Below, piece by piece: positions 54,998 through 64,000 of a stretch of 64,000 bases of DNA. Made by a program: the position numbers and the translations under genes. The notes under the pieces were generated by a model. That model worked only from the letters and a program-made list of their open reading frames with translations, ran no database searches and was not told where the DNA came from. The stretch covers positions 1,798,001-1,862,000 of the forward strand of contig NZ_CP047028.1 in the NCBI RefSeq assembly GCF_009796865.1, given 5' to 3'. The stretch is from Formosa sp. L2A11 (GTDB lineage: Bacteria; Bacteroidota; Bacteroidia; Flavobacteriales; Flavobacteriaceae). How positions within the stretch are numbered: the stretch's first letter is position 1; every line of letters starts with the position of its first letter.

Positions 54998-56146
54998 ATG
55001 AATTTATTAACCTCAATTATAGATAGTGGAAATGGAACCGTTTTATTGTTGTTTCCTTTTTTATTAGCTTTAGTTACTGCTTTTTTAGCTTTTCCAACTA
55101 TTATTTTTATAGCACATGCTAAACAATTAGTAGATGTTCCCGACAAACGAAGTGTACATTCCAAAACAGTGCCTACTCTTGGTGGTATCGGAATCTTTTT
55201 TGCAGTTGCAATTGTACTTACATTATCAGGAGCTTTTTTACAAGCTAAATTATTAATGCCAATTGTGGGCGCGTTAATAATTCTGTTTTTTTTAGGTGTA
55301 AAAGACGATATTTTAATCTTATCACCTAAGAAAAAAATGCTTGGTCAGGTTATTGCATCCTTGATGGTTATTATAATCACGGATATTAGGATTATGACAT
55401 TTTCTGGTATTTTAGGTATTGGTAGTTTGCCTTATTTTGTTTCTATTGGCTTTACTTTATTTGTGTTTATTTTAATAATAAATGCATATAATTTAATTGA
55501 TGGTTTAGATGGGTTAGCTGGGTCTGTTGGACTTCTGGTCTCACTGTTTTATGGTTTCTTGTTTTTTAAAATGCAGGAGATGACATTAACAGTGGTGTCT
55601 TTGTCACTTGTAGGTGCGCTCATTCCTTTTCTTTATTTTAACTTTTCTAAAGTTAGAAAAATTTTTATGGGAGATACGGGGTCTATGGTTGTTGGTTTTC
55701 TATTAGCGTTTCAGTCGATAGCCTTTATATCAATGAATCAATTACAGGTAGGAAGTCAATTTCATTTAAATGCACCAATTTTAGTCTTGGCAATTTTGTT
55801 TTTTCCTTTACTAGATACACTTCGTATTTTTTATGTTCGTGTAGTTATTTATAAGAAACATCCATTTAGCCCAGACAAAAATCATATTCATCATCAAATG
55901 TTACAATTAGGTTTAAAACATTGGCAGGTAACTATTGTTATTTCTATAGCATCTACATCTGTATTAATCTTTGCTTTACTTGTTCAAGGTTTAAGTGTGA
56001 ATATGCAATTATTGGTCGTTATACTAGCAGGACTCATTATGTTTTCTTTACCCTTTTTTATTAATTATAGTGTGTTTAAAAAACGAATTAAGATGAATAA
56101 ATTATTAAAAAAACTACACTTAATTAGTTATTCTAAAGCGAAATAA
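54998..56146 (+). CDS. WecA/MraY-family undecaprenyl-phosphate sugar-1-phosphate transferase
   Basis: The 382-residue protein has about eleven helices and the cytoplasmic motifs of polyprenyl-phosphate N-acetylhexosamine-1-phosphate transferases: DVPDKRSVHSKTVPTLGGIG, VKDDILIL, NAYNLIDGLDGLAG, FMGDTGSMVVGF and the FSPDKNHIHHQML loop. It should start synthesis by loading a HexNAc-1-P onto undecaprenyl phosphate. It is separated from the glycosyltransferases by a 218-bp gap. Confidence 0.88.
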   Translation: MNLLTSIIDSGNGTVLLLFPFLLALVTAFLAFPTIIFIAHAKQLVDVPDKRSVHSKTVPTLGGIGIFFAVAIVLTLSGAFLQAKLLMPIVGALIILFFLGVKDDILILSPKKKMLGQVIASLMVIIITDIRIMTFSGILGIGSLPYFVSIGFTLFVFILIINAYNLIDGLDGLAGSVGLLVSLFYGFLFFKMQEMTLTVVSLSLVGALIPFLYFNFSKVRKIFMGDTGSMVVGFLLAFQSIAFISMNQLQVGSQFHLNAPILVLAILFFPLLDTLRIFYVRVVIYKKHPFSPDKNHIHHQMLQLGLKHWQVTIVISIASTSVLIFALLVQGLSVNMQLLVVILAGLIMFSLPFFINYSVFKKRIKMNKLLKKLHLISYSKAK

Positions 56147-56150
56147 AACA

Positions 56151-56181
56151 TTTGTGATTGAATGTATTACGTTTATATTTG
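56151..56181 (+). promoter_or_regulatory. promoter of the wza-wzc unit
   Basis: TTTG at 56151-56154 is followed after 19 bp by TATATTTG at 56174-56181, an exact match in sequence and spacing to the Bacteroidota sigma-A promoter. Transcription would start near 56188, 18 bp before the wza ATG. The export genes can thus be expressed independently of the long operon upstream. Confidence 0.7.
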
Positions 56182-56205
56182 TAAATCATTTTAAAAAATA
56201 TTTTA

Positions 56206-56970
56206 ATGAAATTATTTAGATTGCTAGGGATATTCTTAGCTTTTCTTTTTATAACGTCTTGTGCTACTAAAAAGGAAATTTTGTATTTTCAAGATTATGA
56301 AAATATACCACAGGAAGTTATTCTTAACACAACAAAAATTCAAATTAATGATATCTTAAGTATTTCTGTAAAGTCTTTAATCGCAGAAGCTGCAGAACCT
56401 TATAATAGAGTTAGCTCTACGAGTGGTAGTGCTAATAATACTAGTGCCTTAAAACAACAGGGGTATTTGGTTTCGTCTACAGGTGAAATTACATTTCCTA
56501 TTTTAGGCAAGCTTCAAGTGATAAATAAATCTACGAAAGAATTAGAAGACTACATCAGACAGATTTTAATACAAGGAGGTCATTTAAAAGATCCTACTAT
56601 AATTGTTCGTATTGTTAATTCGAAATTTACGGTTTTGGGGGCGGTAGGTCATGCCGGGACCTATGATTATGATGAGGAAACAATAACCTTACCTCAAGCA
56701 CTTGGTATGGCTGGTGATTTGTCTATAAATGGTGTTCGTGAAGATGTTATGATTATAAGAGAAGTGGATCAGGTACGTACGGTTGCTCATATTGATATGA
56801 CAAAAACAGATTGGTTTACAAGTCCGTATTACACGATTAAACAAAATGACGTTATCGTAGTTAATCAAAATGGGCCAGCGGTGAAGAAAGCTGGATACAT
56901 TACAAATTATACCGGTTTATTTGGAGTTGTGTCATTTGCTTTAACCTTAATTTTATTATTAAAAAATTAG
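56206..56970 (+). CDS. wza: polysaccharide export outer-membrane lipoprotein (Wza family)
   Basis: The 254-residue protein has a lipoprotein signal with the lipobox FITSCA, a poly-export domain (INDILSISVKSL, STGEITFPILGKLQV), a SLBB domain (FTVLGAVGHAGTYDY, LPQALGMAGDLSINGVREDVMIIRE) and a C-terminal helix for the outer membrane. It forms the channel with the Wzc protein encoded 5 bp downstream. Confidence 0.92.
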   Translation: MKLFRLLGIFLAFLFITSCATKKEILYFQDYENIPQEVILNTTKIQINDILSISVKSLIAEAAEPYNRVSSTSGSANNTSALKQQGYLVSSTGEITFPILGKLQVINKSTKELEDYIRQILIQGGHLKDPTIIVRIVNSKFTVLGAVGHAGTYDYDEETITLPQALGMAGDLSINGVREDVMIIREVDQVRTVAHIDMTKTDWFTSPYYTIKQNDVIVVNQNGPAVKKAGYITNYTGLFGVVSFALTLILLLKN

Positions 56971-56975
56971 AAATT

Positions 56976-59372
56976 ATGGCAGAAGAGTTTATGAATAATA
57001 ATAATGAAGAAGATAATACTTCTGGTATAAATATAAAAGAAGAAATTTTAAACTATTTACATTATTGGAAATGGTTTGTTTTATGTTTTATTATTGGTAT
57101 TACAGCTGCATTTCTTTATTTAAGATATACACCAGAAATATATAGTTCTTACGCTAAAATTAAGATTTTAGATGAATCTAAAGGCTTAGAATTGTCACCT
57201 CAAGTAGGAGGAGCGATGTTCTCTGAGGCTAAAAGTCTTGAAAATGAAATTCAGATTATAAAATCTAATCGTTTATTAGCGAAAGTTGTAGATAGTTTAG
57301 ATTTACATATTAGATATTTTATTCAAGGACAATTTACAGAGAAAGAACAATGGAAAGGTGCTTTGAAATTAGTATACTTAAAACCTAATAATCAAATTAC
57401 CGGAGCAACTTTTAATATTGAGATTACCGATAATGGTTTAAATATAAGTAAAGGCAAGGACCATTTAAATGAATTTTCTATAAAAGGTTACAATTTAAAT
57501 TCTCCAAAAGAAGGGTTTCCATTTTTAATTCAATCTGAAAGTTGGATTAAAAAACATGTTGGGTTAACATATATCGTTACTGTACAATCTATTTCATCTG
57601 CCGCTAATAATTTAGCTAATGCTATTTCTGTTGGTAAAGTTGGAACGACAGATATTTTACAATTATCCATTGCAGGAGAAAATAGAGAAAGATCAGAAGA
57701 TGCTTTAAATAAAATTGTAGAACAATTTAATGAAGATGGCGTAATTGATCGTCAATTGGTGTTTCAAAGAACAATTGATTTTGTAGATGATCGTTTTGTT
57801 TATTTAGCAGCGGAATTAGATTCTATTGAAGTTGGTAAAAAGGATTTTCAGCAAGATAATGAACTTGTAACATTTAGTGCAGATGTTGGTTACAGTATGG
57901 GAAAACGAATATCTTCTGAAGATGCTGTTATTAAACTAGAAAATCAAATAGCTTTAGCTAAATTATTAGAAGAGCCTTTGGCTAATAATGATTTGAGTGC
58001 TTTGATGCCTGAAAATGTTGGATTAGAGAGTGCTAATACCAATGGTATTGTTTCCCAATATAATACTATAGTGCTTCAGCGTGAAAATTTAATTGCCAGT
58101 GCCGGTGAGCAAAACCCTATGGTCGTTGCTTTAAATCGTCAGCTTTTAGATCTTAGAGGTAATTTAAAGGTGTCTTTAAACTCTTATTTTAAACAGTTAA
58201 ATACTTCATTAAATAGCTTGCAGAAAGAAGAAGTAACTGCAAAAGGTTTAGTTAGGGGAATGCCTGTAAAAGAGAAAATATTACGTTCTATTGAGCGTCA
58301 ACAAAATATTAAAGAAAATTTATATTTATTATTACTTCAAAAACGTGAAGAAGCTGCAATTAACCTAGCAATTACATCTCCATCTGTTAAAGTTGTAGAG
58401 TATGCCTCAAGCTCAGGTAGACCTGTAAGTCCGGATGCTAAGGGGATTTATATGAAAAGTATTTTAGGTGCTTTGTTATTGCCTTTTGGTATTTTATTTC
58501 TTGTATTTAAGGCTGATACTAAAATTAATGATAAAACAGATGTCCTAAAGTTATCGAGCAGAGTTCCTCTTATTGGGGAAATTCCAGAACTTAAGAATGG
58601 GCATAGATTATTTGAAAATCCTCACGATAGAACTGTTTTAGCTGAATCATTTAGAATTTTAATAGCCAATTTAAAATATACATTAGCTCCTAAACAAAAT
58701 AGTGAAGCACATATTGTTTATGTTACTTCTACGATAAAAGGGGAAGGAAAAACATTTGTATCTGTTAATTTATCATTAGCTCTTTCTAGTATTAACAAAA
58801 AGGTGTTATTGATTGGTGCAGATTTAAGAAATCCTAAAATTGATGTCACAGATGGTTCTAAAAAGGCAAAAGGACTTTCGAATTATCTTCTCGAACCTGA
58901 TTCAGATTGGAGGACATATTTACAAAAGAGTACTTATAATGTAAATTATATGGATGTTTTAACTGCTGGTACTATTCCTCCAAATCCAACAGAGTTATTG
59001 TCTAATGGTAAATTAAAAGACCTCATTGATGAAGCTAAAGGTTTATATGATTATATAATTGTTGATACGGCTCCTATTATTCTCGTTTCAGATACTTTAT
59101 TAATTTCGCAATATGCAGATGCTACCGTTTATGTAACAAGAGCAGGGGTTACAGAGAAAAAATTATTAGGTTTCTCTCGTGAATTATACGATAACAAAAA
59201 ACTTAATAATATGGTTTATGTTGTAAATAGTATAAGTGACTCTAAAAACTCTAGAGGATATGGCTATAATTATGGTTATGGTTACGGGTATCATCAAGAG
59301 AAAAGGGGCGTTAAAAAATATTCTTGGAATTGGTTTAAAGATGGTATTAAAGACAAAATAAGAAAGTTTTAA
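56976..59372 (+). CDS. wzc: polysaccharide co-polymerase / BY-kinase (Wzc family)
   Basis: The 798-residue protein has an N-terminal Wzz domain between two helices (about residues 30-50 and 500-515) with a long periplasmic coiled region. A cytoplasmic tyrosine kinase follows: Walker A STIKGEGKTFVSVNLS, Walker A' VLLIGADLRNP, Walker B YIIVDTAP. The tail has a Tyr cluster (GYGYNYGYGYGYH) that is the likely autophosphorylation site. It controls chain length and export together with Wza. It is the last gene of the locus, followed by a strong terminator. Confidence 0.93.
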   Translation: MAEEFMNNNNEEDNTSGINIKEEILNYLHYWKWFVLCFIIGITAAFLYLRYTPEIYSSYAKIKILDESKGLELSPQVGGAMFSEAKSLENEIQIIKSNRLLAKVVDSLDLHIRYFIQGQFTEKEQWKGALKLVYLKPNNQITGATFNIEITDNGLNISKGKDHLNEFSIKGYNLNSPKEGFPFLIQSESWIKKHVGLTYIVTVQSISSAANNLANAISVGKVGTTDILQLSIAGENRERSEDALNKIVEQFNEDGVIDRQLVFQRTIDFVDDRFVYLAAELDSIEVGKKDFQQDNELVTFSADVGYSMGKRISSEDAVIKLENQIALAKLLEEPLANNDLSALMPENVGLESANTNGIVSQYNTIVLQRENLIASAGEQNPMVVALNRQLLDLRGNLKVSLNSYFKQLNTSLNSLQKEEVTAKGLVRGMPVKEKILRSIERQQNIKENLYLLLLQKREEAAINLAITSPSVKVVEYASSSGRPVSPDAKGIYMKSILGALLLPFGILFLVFKADTKINDKTDVLKLSSRVPLIGEIPELKNGHRLFENPHDRTVLAESFRILIANLKYTLAPKQNSEAHIVYVTSTIKGEGKTFVSVNLSLALSSINKKVLLIGADLRNPKIDVTDGSKKAKGLSNYLLEPDSDWRTYLQKSTYNVNYMDVLTAGTIPPNPTELLSNGKLKDLIDEAKGLYDYIIVDTAPIILVSDTLLISQYADATVYVTRAGVTEKKLLGFSRELYDNKKLNNMVYVVNSISDSKNSRGYGYNYGYGYGYHQEKRGVKKYSWNWFKDGIKDKIRKF

Positions 59373-59410
59373 ACTTTAATTTATATTTTTAGATTATCAT
59401 TTAAAGAGAT

Positions 59411-59457
59411 AAAAAAGAAGAACCTAAACACAAGATGTATTTAGGTTCTTCTTTTTT
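59411..59457 (+). terminator. terminator of the polysaccharide export unit
   Basis: A perfect 18-bp stem (arms 59411-59428 and 59440-59457, core GAAGAACCTAAA / TTTAGGTTCTTC) with an 11-nt loop ends in a T tract. The A tract on the other arm makes it potentially bidirectional. Confidence 0.85.
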
Positions 59458-59735
59458 ATAATTATTTTATGCCCTATAAACGTAATTGGTATTTTGTTTA
59501 TGATTTAATTCCTTATTGAGTCTTATTTTTAGATGCTGTGGTTGTATTTACAGAAAAGAGAGTATTATATTGTGTAAAAAAATTTTATAGTCCAACCATT
59601 GGCTTAATTTTATCTTTTGAGATGTTTACTATCAATGCTGCCAATTTTTTTTTAAATTTTAATGAAACTGGATAAATGTATTTAGCCTTTAAGTTGAATT
59701 TTATTTTACTTGAAATTAAATAAGCTTTTAAACAA

Positions 59736-59768
59736 AAAAAGAGATAGCTTATTAAGCTATCCCTTTTT
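59736..59768 (-). terminator. terminator of the outer-membrane protein gene
   Basis: The arms AAAAAGAGATAGCTTA and TAAGCTATCCCTTTTT pair with one mismatch. On the minus strand the hairpin ends in a T tract, 23 bp after the stop at 59792. It may also catch plus-strand transcripts. Confidence 0.7.
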
Positions 59769-59791
59769 GTTATCTATATTAAAAATAGGTT

Positions 59792-60379
59792 TTAGAATCT
59801 AAGCAAAAATTCTATACTATGTACAAAATTATTATTTGCGTAAACCTTATCGTTATCAAAAGCAAATTTAGCCAAACTCTGTAGTCTTATACCATATTGA
59901 GGTTTTATCCAAAATCTTAACCCTAATGCAAAGTTTCCTGACACATTAGATTCACTGGATACATTAAAATATCCTAAACCTAAGCCTGCATAAGCATCTA
60001 TCTTATCATTTCTAGCGATTAACTCGTCGTAATAAAATTTACCATTTACATCAAATGAAAAATATGAGCCACTTTCTTCAATCCAACCTTGTGTTAAACC
60101 TGTTTCTTGAGATTGTCCATAATCTACATAAAATCTATCAATTTTATTTAAAGATATCATAGGGTTGATAGACCAAAAGTCATCAAATTTATATTCAATA
60201 CCAAATGTAATAGGTGTGCTAAAACTCCAGTCTTCAGTTCCTTTAAGAGGATCTTTAAAAGCACTGTTATCTACGATGTTAAAACCTACACTTGCAACCC
60301 ATTCATCATAACCTCTATACTGGCTATATGCGAATGAAGTACACATTAGAAAAAAAAGTATGGCTGTAATCTTTTTCAT
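59792..60379 (-). CDS. outer-membrane beta-barrel protein
   Basis: The 195-residue protein has a Sec signal peptide (MKKITAILFFLMCTSFAYSQ) and alternating strands ending in HSIEFLLRF, with the C-terminal aromatic residue needed for barrel insertion. It resembles the OmpA-type eight-stranded barrel without a peptidoglycan-binding domain. No pathway can be assigned. It stands alone between rpe and the polysaccharide locus, with its own terminator. Confidence 0.75.
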   Translation of the reverse strand: MKKITAILFFLMCTSFAYSQYRGYDEWVASVGFNIVDNSAFKDPLKGTEDWSFSTPITFGIEYKFDDFWSINPMISLNKIDRFYVDYGQSQETGLTQGWIEESGSYFSFDVNGKFYYDELIARNDKIDAYAGLGLGYFNVSSESNVSGNFALGLRFWIKPQYGIRLQSLAKFAFDNDKVYANNNFVHSIEFLLRF

Positions 60380-60543
60380 ATTAAAATTTTTGTTAAAAAT
60401 AATGTTTAAAATTTTTATTATAGAAGTTTATCATCTTTATTTAGATTTTAAACCTTTTTTTTAGTTTAATGATAATCAATTAATTCGATAACTAACATAA
60501 TCAAAATTAATGACGTATTAAAATATTATATATTTATTATTTA

Positions 60544-61206
60544 TTAAGAATTTACGAGGTTTTTTAAATCAGAAATTGTTTTTAACTGTTCAGAACTCTT
60601 AAAAACATAACTTCCTGCTACCAAAATGTCTGCTCCACAATCTACTAATGCCTTTGCATTTTTGTTTGTTACACCACCATCTATTTCAATTTGTGTATGC
60701 GCACCTTTACGGATTATAAGTTCTTTTAATTGTTTTATTTTATTATATGTGTTTTCAATAAAACTTTGTCCGCCAAAACCAGGGTTAACACTCATAATTA
60801 AAACAACATCAATATCGTTAATAGTGTCTTCTAAGACATTAATATTTGTATGAGGGTTTAGAGCTACTCCTGCCTTCATACCTTCAGCTTTGATTGCTTG
60901 AAGCGTTCTGTGTAGGTGTGTACATGCTTCGTAATGTACTGTTAGTATATTACTTCCTAAATCAGCAAATGTTTTGATATATCTATCAGGATCAATTATC
61001 ATTAAATGCACGTCTATTGTTTTTTTTGCGTGTGTTGTAATGGAATCTAGAACGGGCATACCGTAAGAAATATTGGGTACAAAAACACCGTCCATTATAT
61101 CTATATGAAACCAGTCTGCCTCACTGTTATTTACCATTTCAATATCTCTTTGAAGATTACCGAAATCTGCGGCTAAGATAGATGGGGCTATTAATTTTGA
61201 ACTCAT
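60544..61206 (-). CDS. rpe: ribulose-phosphate 3-epimerase
   Basis: The 220-residue TIM-barrel enzyme interconverts ribulose-5-P and xylulose-5-P in the pentose phosphate pathway. Signatures are LIAPSILAADFGNL, the metal-site WFHIDIMDGVFVPN, VHLMI, VLIMSVNPGFGGQSF and IEIDGGV. I use the ATG at 61206 (MSSKLIAPS); a longer frame to 61278 would run through the terminator of rpoD and lacks family content. Confidence 0.95.
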   Translation of the reverse strand: MSSKLIAPSILAADFGNLQRDIEMVNNSEADWFHIDIMDGVFVPNISYGMPVLDSITTHAKKTIDVHLMIIDPDRYIKTFADLGSNILTVHYEACTHLHRTLQAIKAEGMKAGVALNPHTNINVLEDTINDIDVVLIMSVNPGFGGQSFIENTYNKIKQLKELIIRKGAHTQIEIDGGVTNKNAKALVDCGADILVAGSYVFKSSEQLKTISDLKNLVNS

Positions 61207-61233
61207 TGTAGTAAATTTTGCGCTAAAGTAATA

Positions 61234-61268
61234 TAAAAAAATGAACCCTCGGTAATCAGCCAAGGGTT
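61234..61268 (-). terminator. terminator of rpoD
   Basis: On the minus strand, arms AACCCTTGG and CCGAGGGTT (one G-T pair) close a seven-base loop and are followed by a run of seven Ts. It lies between the rpoD stop and the rpe start, so the two are separate transcription units. Confidence 0.8.
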
Positions 61269-61340
61269 CTTTCATCAATCAAAAAACGAACAGTTATTTT
61301 TCTCTTTAAACGAGTTAAACTGTTTGTTGCTGTTTTAGGT

Positions 61341-62204
61341 TTATCCTAAATATGTTTTTAAAATTTTGCTTCGTGATGTATGTTTTAATCTACGAATTGC
61401 TTTTTCTTTTATTTGTCTTACACGTTCACGAGTTAAATCGAATGTTTCTCCTATTTCTTCAAGTGTCATAGGGTGTTGGTTTCCTAATCCGAAATATAAA
61501 CGAATTACATCTGCTTCACGTGGCGTTAATGTTTCTAGAGCGCGTTCTATTTCTGTACGTAATGATTCGTGCAATAATTCGCGATCCGGATTCGGAGATT
61601 CTCCACTGTTTAATACATCGTATAAGTTAGAGTTTTCTCCTTCAACTAAAGGTGCATCCATACTTACGTGGCGGCCAGAATTTTTCAAAGACTCTTTAAC
61701 ATCGTTAATAGTCATGTCTAATTCTTTAGCGATCTCATCTGCACTTGGCGGACGTTCGTTAGCTTGTTCTAAGAATGCAAATGTTTTATTGATTTTGTTT
61801 ATAGAACCAATTTTGTTTAATGGTAAACGTACTATTCTAGATTGCTCTGCTAATGCTTGCAAGATAGATTGTCTAATCCACCATACGGCATAGGATATAA
61901 ATTTAAAACCACGTGTCTCATCAAAACGTTGTCCTGCTTTAATTAATCCTAAATTACCTTCATTAATTAAATCAGGTAATGTTAAACCTTGATTTTGATA
62001 TTGCTTTGCTACCGAAACAACAAAACGTAAATTAGCTTTTGTTAACTTTTCTAAAGCAATTTGATCTCCTGCTTTAATACGTTGTGCTAACTCTACTTCT
62101 TCGTCTGCGGTAATTAAGTCAACTTTTCCAATCTCTTGAAGATATTTATCTAGCGAAGCTGTTTCTCTGTTAGTAACCTGCTTCGTAATTTTAAGTTGTC
62201 TCAT
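61341..62204 (-). CDS. rpoD: primary RNA polymerase sigma factor (sigma-70/RpoD)
   Basis: The 287-residue protein is the short primary sigma typical of Bacteroidota, lacking region 1.1 and the non-conserved insert. It has region 1.2 ([24 protein letters not shown]), 2.3-2.4 ([22 protein letters not shown]), region 3 and region 4.2 helix-turn-helix ([30 protein letters not shown]). It recognises the TAnnTTTG promoters noted elsewhere in this window. It follows pnp, a common order in flavobacteria. Confidence 0.95.
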   Translation of the reverse strand: MRQLKITKQVTNRETASLDKYLQEIGKVDLITADEEVELAQRIKAGDQIALEKLTKANLRFVVSVAKQYQNQGLTLPDLINEGNLGLIKAGQRFDETRGFKFISYAVWWIRQSILQALAEQSRIVRLPLNKIGSINKINKTFAFLEQANERPPSADEIAKELDMTINDVKESLKNSGRHVSMDAPLVEGENSNLYDVLNSGESPNPDRELLHESLRTEIERALETLTPREADVIRLYFGLGNQHPMTLEEIGETFDLTRERVRQIKEKAIRRLKHTSRSKILKTYLG

Positions 62205-62403
62205 GAAAACTTTTTCTGTAAATAATTAAGTGAATACTCCTTTGTATGTAGTTATACGTAAACGTTGTTGTAAATGTTACAATTAAATTAATTTTTTTAA
62301 AAAAAATAAAACGTGTAATAAAATGGGGTTCTTATTTTAATTTACAAATTTGTTAATCAGGTCATTAATGTTTTTTTGTAAATGTATGATTTTTTAAAAA
62401 GAT

Positions 62404-62435
62404 AAAGCCAATCTTGAACATTCAAGATTGGCTTT
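62404..62435 (-). terminator. terminator of pnp
   Basis: A perfect 15-bp inverted repeat (AAAGCCAATCTTGAA / TTCAAGATTGGCTTT) is separated by two bases. On the minus strand it is followed by a T-rich stretch. It starts 24 bp after the pnp stop. Confidence 0.8.
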
Positions 62436-62458
62436 ATTAAGTTTATAAGATTAAATAA

Positions 62459-64000
62459 TTAATCTCTTTTTTCTCTAGGTTTTCTGTCGTCACGTCTGTT
62501 GTCGCGATTTCTATTATCTCTAGGTTTTCTATCATCACGATCACGTGGTGGTCTTGCTACATAACCTTCTGGTTTTGGCAAAATCGCTTTACGAGAAACT
62601 TTCTCTTTACGTGTTTTAGGATCTGTTCCGAAATATTTTACATCAAATACGTCTCCCATATTTACAACATCAGAAACATTTTCTGTGCGTTCCCAAGCTA
62701 ATTCGCTTACGTGTAATAATACTTCGTTTCCTGGTGCATCCATATATTCAACTACAGCTCCAAAATCCAACATTTTAATAACTTTTACTTCGTAAACGCT
62801 ACCAACTTGTGGTTTAAATAATATAGAATCAATTTTAGCTTGTACAGCAGCAATACCTTCATTACCTACACCTAAAATCTCAACAATACCTTCTTCTGTT
62901 ACAGGATCTTCGTTTATTACGATAGTAGTTCCTGTTTCTTTTTGCATTTCTTGAATTACTTTTCCTCCTGGTCCAATTAAAGCACCAATAAATTCGTTAG
63001 GAACTCTTCTAGAAATCATTTTTGGAGAGTGAGGTTTAACATCTTCATTAGGTCCAGAAATAGTATCTGTTAAAATACCTAAGATATGTAAACGACCATC
63101 ACGAGCTTGTTTTAAAGCATTAACAAGAATTTCGTAAGATAATCCTTTTACTTTAATATCCATTTGGCAAGCTGTAATCCCATCTGCAGTACCGGTTACT
63201 TTAAAGTCCATATCTCCTAAGTGATCTTCATCACCTAAAATATCAGATAATACAGCGTATTTACCAGATTCTACATCTGTAATTAAACCCATTGCTATAC
63301 CTGAAACTGGTTTCTTTAATTGTACACCTGCATCCATTAATGCCATTGTTCCAGCACAAACAGTTGCCATAGAAGACGATCCGTTAGATTCTAGAATTTC
63401 AGACACTACACGTACTGTATAAGGACAGTCTGTAGGAATCATGTTTTTTAAAGCACGTTGTGCTAAGTTTCCGTGTCCTACTTCACGACGAGACGTTCCT
63501 CTTAAAGGACGCGCTTCACCAGTAGAAAAAGGAGGGAAGTTATAATGTAAATAGAAACGCTCTTCACCTTCATAAGATGGCATATCTATTTGGTTTGCTT
63601 CTCTAGATGTTCCTAAAGTAACTGTAGCTAATGCTTGAGTTTCTCCACGAGTAAAAATAGAAGATCCGTGTGTAGATGGTAAGTAATCTACCTCACACCA
63701 GATTGGTCTAATTTGGTCAGTCTTACGACCATCTAAACGTAAGCCTTCATTTAGAGTTAAATCTCTAATTGCAGTTTTTTCAGCTTTATAAAAATATTTA
63801 GAAACTAAGTCTCCAAAATCTTCTAATTCTTCTTCAGTGAAAGATGCTTTTACTTCTGCTTTAATTTCATCAAAAGCAGCACTTCTTTCATGTTTTGCAG
63901 ATGCTTTTTTAGCAACAGCATACACTTTATCGTAAGTTAATTCTTTAACTCTTTTTTCTACAGCTTCATCTTCTCTTTCTGCATCGTACTCACGTGTTTC
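62459..64000 (-). CDS. pnp: polyribonucleotide nucleotidyltransferase (PNPase), 5' part outside window
   Basis: The frame stays open to the window edge, so the gene continues beyond 64000. The visible 513 residues cover the end of the first RNase PH domain linker and the whole second RNase PH domain ([35 protein letters not shown]). A KH domain ([15 protein letters not shown]) and an S1 domain ([20 protein letters not shown]) follow, then an Arg/Asp-rich tail. PNPase degrades RNA from the 3' end using phosphate. Confidence 0.95.
   Translation of the reverse strand, partial: ETREYDAEREDEAVEKRVKELTYDKVYAVAKKASAKHERSAAFDEIKAEVKASFTEEELEDFGDLVSKYFYKAEKTAIRDLTLNEGLRLDGRKTDQIRPIWCEVDYLPSTHGSSIFTRGETQALATVTLGTSREANQIDMPSYEGEERFYLHYNFPPFSTGEARPLRGTSRREVGHGNLAQRALKNMIPTDCPYTVRVVSEILESNGSSSMATVCAGTMALMDAGVQLKKPVSGIAMGLITDVESGKYAVLSDILGDEDHLGDMDFKVTGTADGITACQMDIKVKGLSYEILVNALKQARDGRLHILGILTDTISGPNEDVKPHSPKMISRRVPNEFIGALIGPGGKVIQEMQKETGTTIVINEDPVTEEGIVEILGVGNEGIAAVQAKIDSILFKPQVGSVYEVKVIKMLDFGAVVEYMDAPGNEVLLHVSELAWERTENVSDVVNMGDVFDVKYFGTDPKTRKEKVSRKAILPKPEGYVARPPRDRDDRKPRDNRNRDNRRDDRKPREKRD

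Larger units (their letters stand above)
59373..59791. other. intergenic region between convergent units
   Basis: The stretch lies between wzc (plus) and the outer-membrane protein gene (minus). It holds one terminator for each unit (59411-59457 and 59736-59768). Between them I see no open frame or further structure. Confidence 0.6.

Noticed and set aside
59250-59310. GYGY-type tandem repeat at the end of wzc as a possible phase-variable repeat
   Set aside because: Codons vary within the repeat, so slippage is unlikely. Tyr-rich tails are normal for BY-kinases, where they are autophosphorylated.

Overview
The window comes from an AT-rich Flavobacteriaceae-type member of the Bacteroidota. The signs are a protein with a type IX secretion (T9SS) sorting domain, a short RpoD that starts almost directly at region 1.2, an RND pump fused to its outer-membrane factor, and promoters with the TAnnTTTG -7 element. 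I see no rRNA, intact tRNA, CRISPR array or insertion sequence.

Region 1 (1-15620, mostly minus strand) looks like the right-hand part of an integrative island. A two-component system (12846-13514 and 11476-12849) precedes a long, tightly spaced operon: RND-OMF fusion, lipoprotein adaptor, VIT-family transporter, DUF2231-like membrane protein, HD hydrolase, LTA-synthase-like enzyme and lipid kinase, ending at 1043. Both promoters carry the same 11-bp-spaced TTAAGATT boxes at the same distance from the -7 element. A b-type cytochrome gene follows, then a Fic remnant near a tyrosine recombinase (14190-15410). The region ends at a displaced 3' piece of tRNA-Leu(UAG) (15569-15619), which reads as the attachment site.

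Region 2 (15808-20508, minus strand) is a compact four-gene unit: a T9SS cargo protein, an 88-residue exported peptide very rich in Ser/Thr, an HPr-kinase-like protein with a possible PqqD/RRE-type N-terminus, and a nucleotidyltransferase. It looks like an uncharacterised peptide-modification system, and I regard it as the best candidate for an undescribed system here. The kinase gene carries two +1 frameshifts, each at a TTTTCAA heptamer.

Region 3 (20806-59372, plus strand) holds an MtfA-like protein without its zinc histidines, a winged-helix regulator with a degenerate nucleotidyltransferase domain, and a roughly 37-kb surface polysaccharide locus. The sugar-nucleotide genes predict UDP-GalNAcA, GDP-fucose, UDP-GlcA, UDP-GalA and UDP-xylose. 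There are about 15 glycosyltransferases, three acyltransferases, a sulfotransferase, an ABC exporter pair, a Wzy-like protein, a WecA/MraY-like initiating transferase, and Wza and Wzc. One glycosyltransferase contains a G9 tract at which either a gain or a loss of one G gives an almost immediate stop, so it is a strong candidate phase-variation switch.

Region 4 (59373-64000, minus strand) is conserved chromosome: an outer-membrane beta-barrel protein, ribulose-phosphate 3-epimerase, the primary sigma factor and the 3' part of PNPase, separated by clear terminators.
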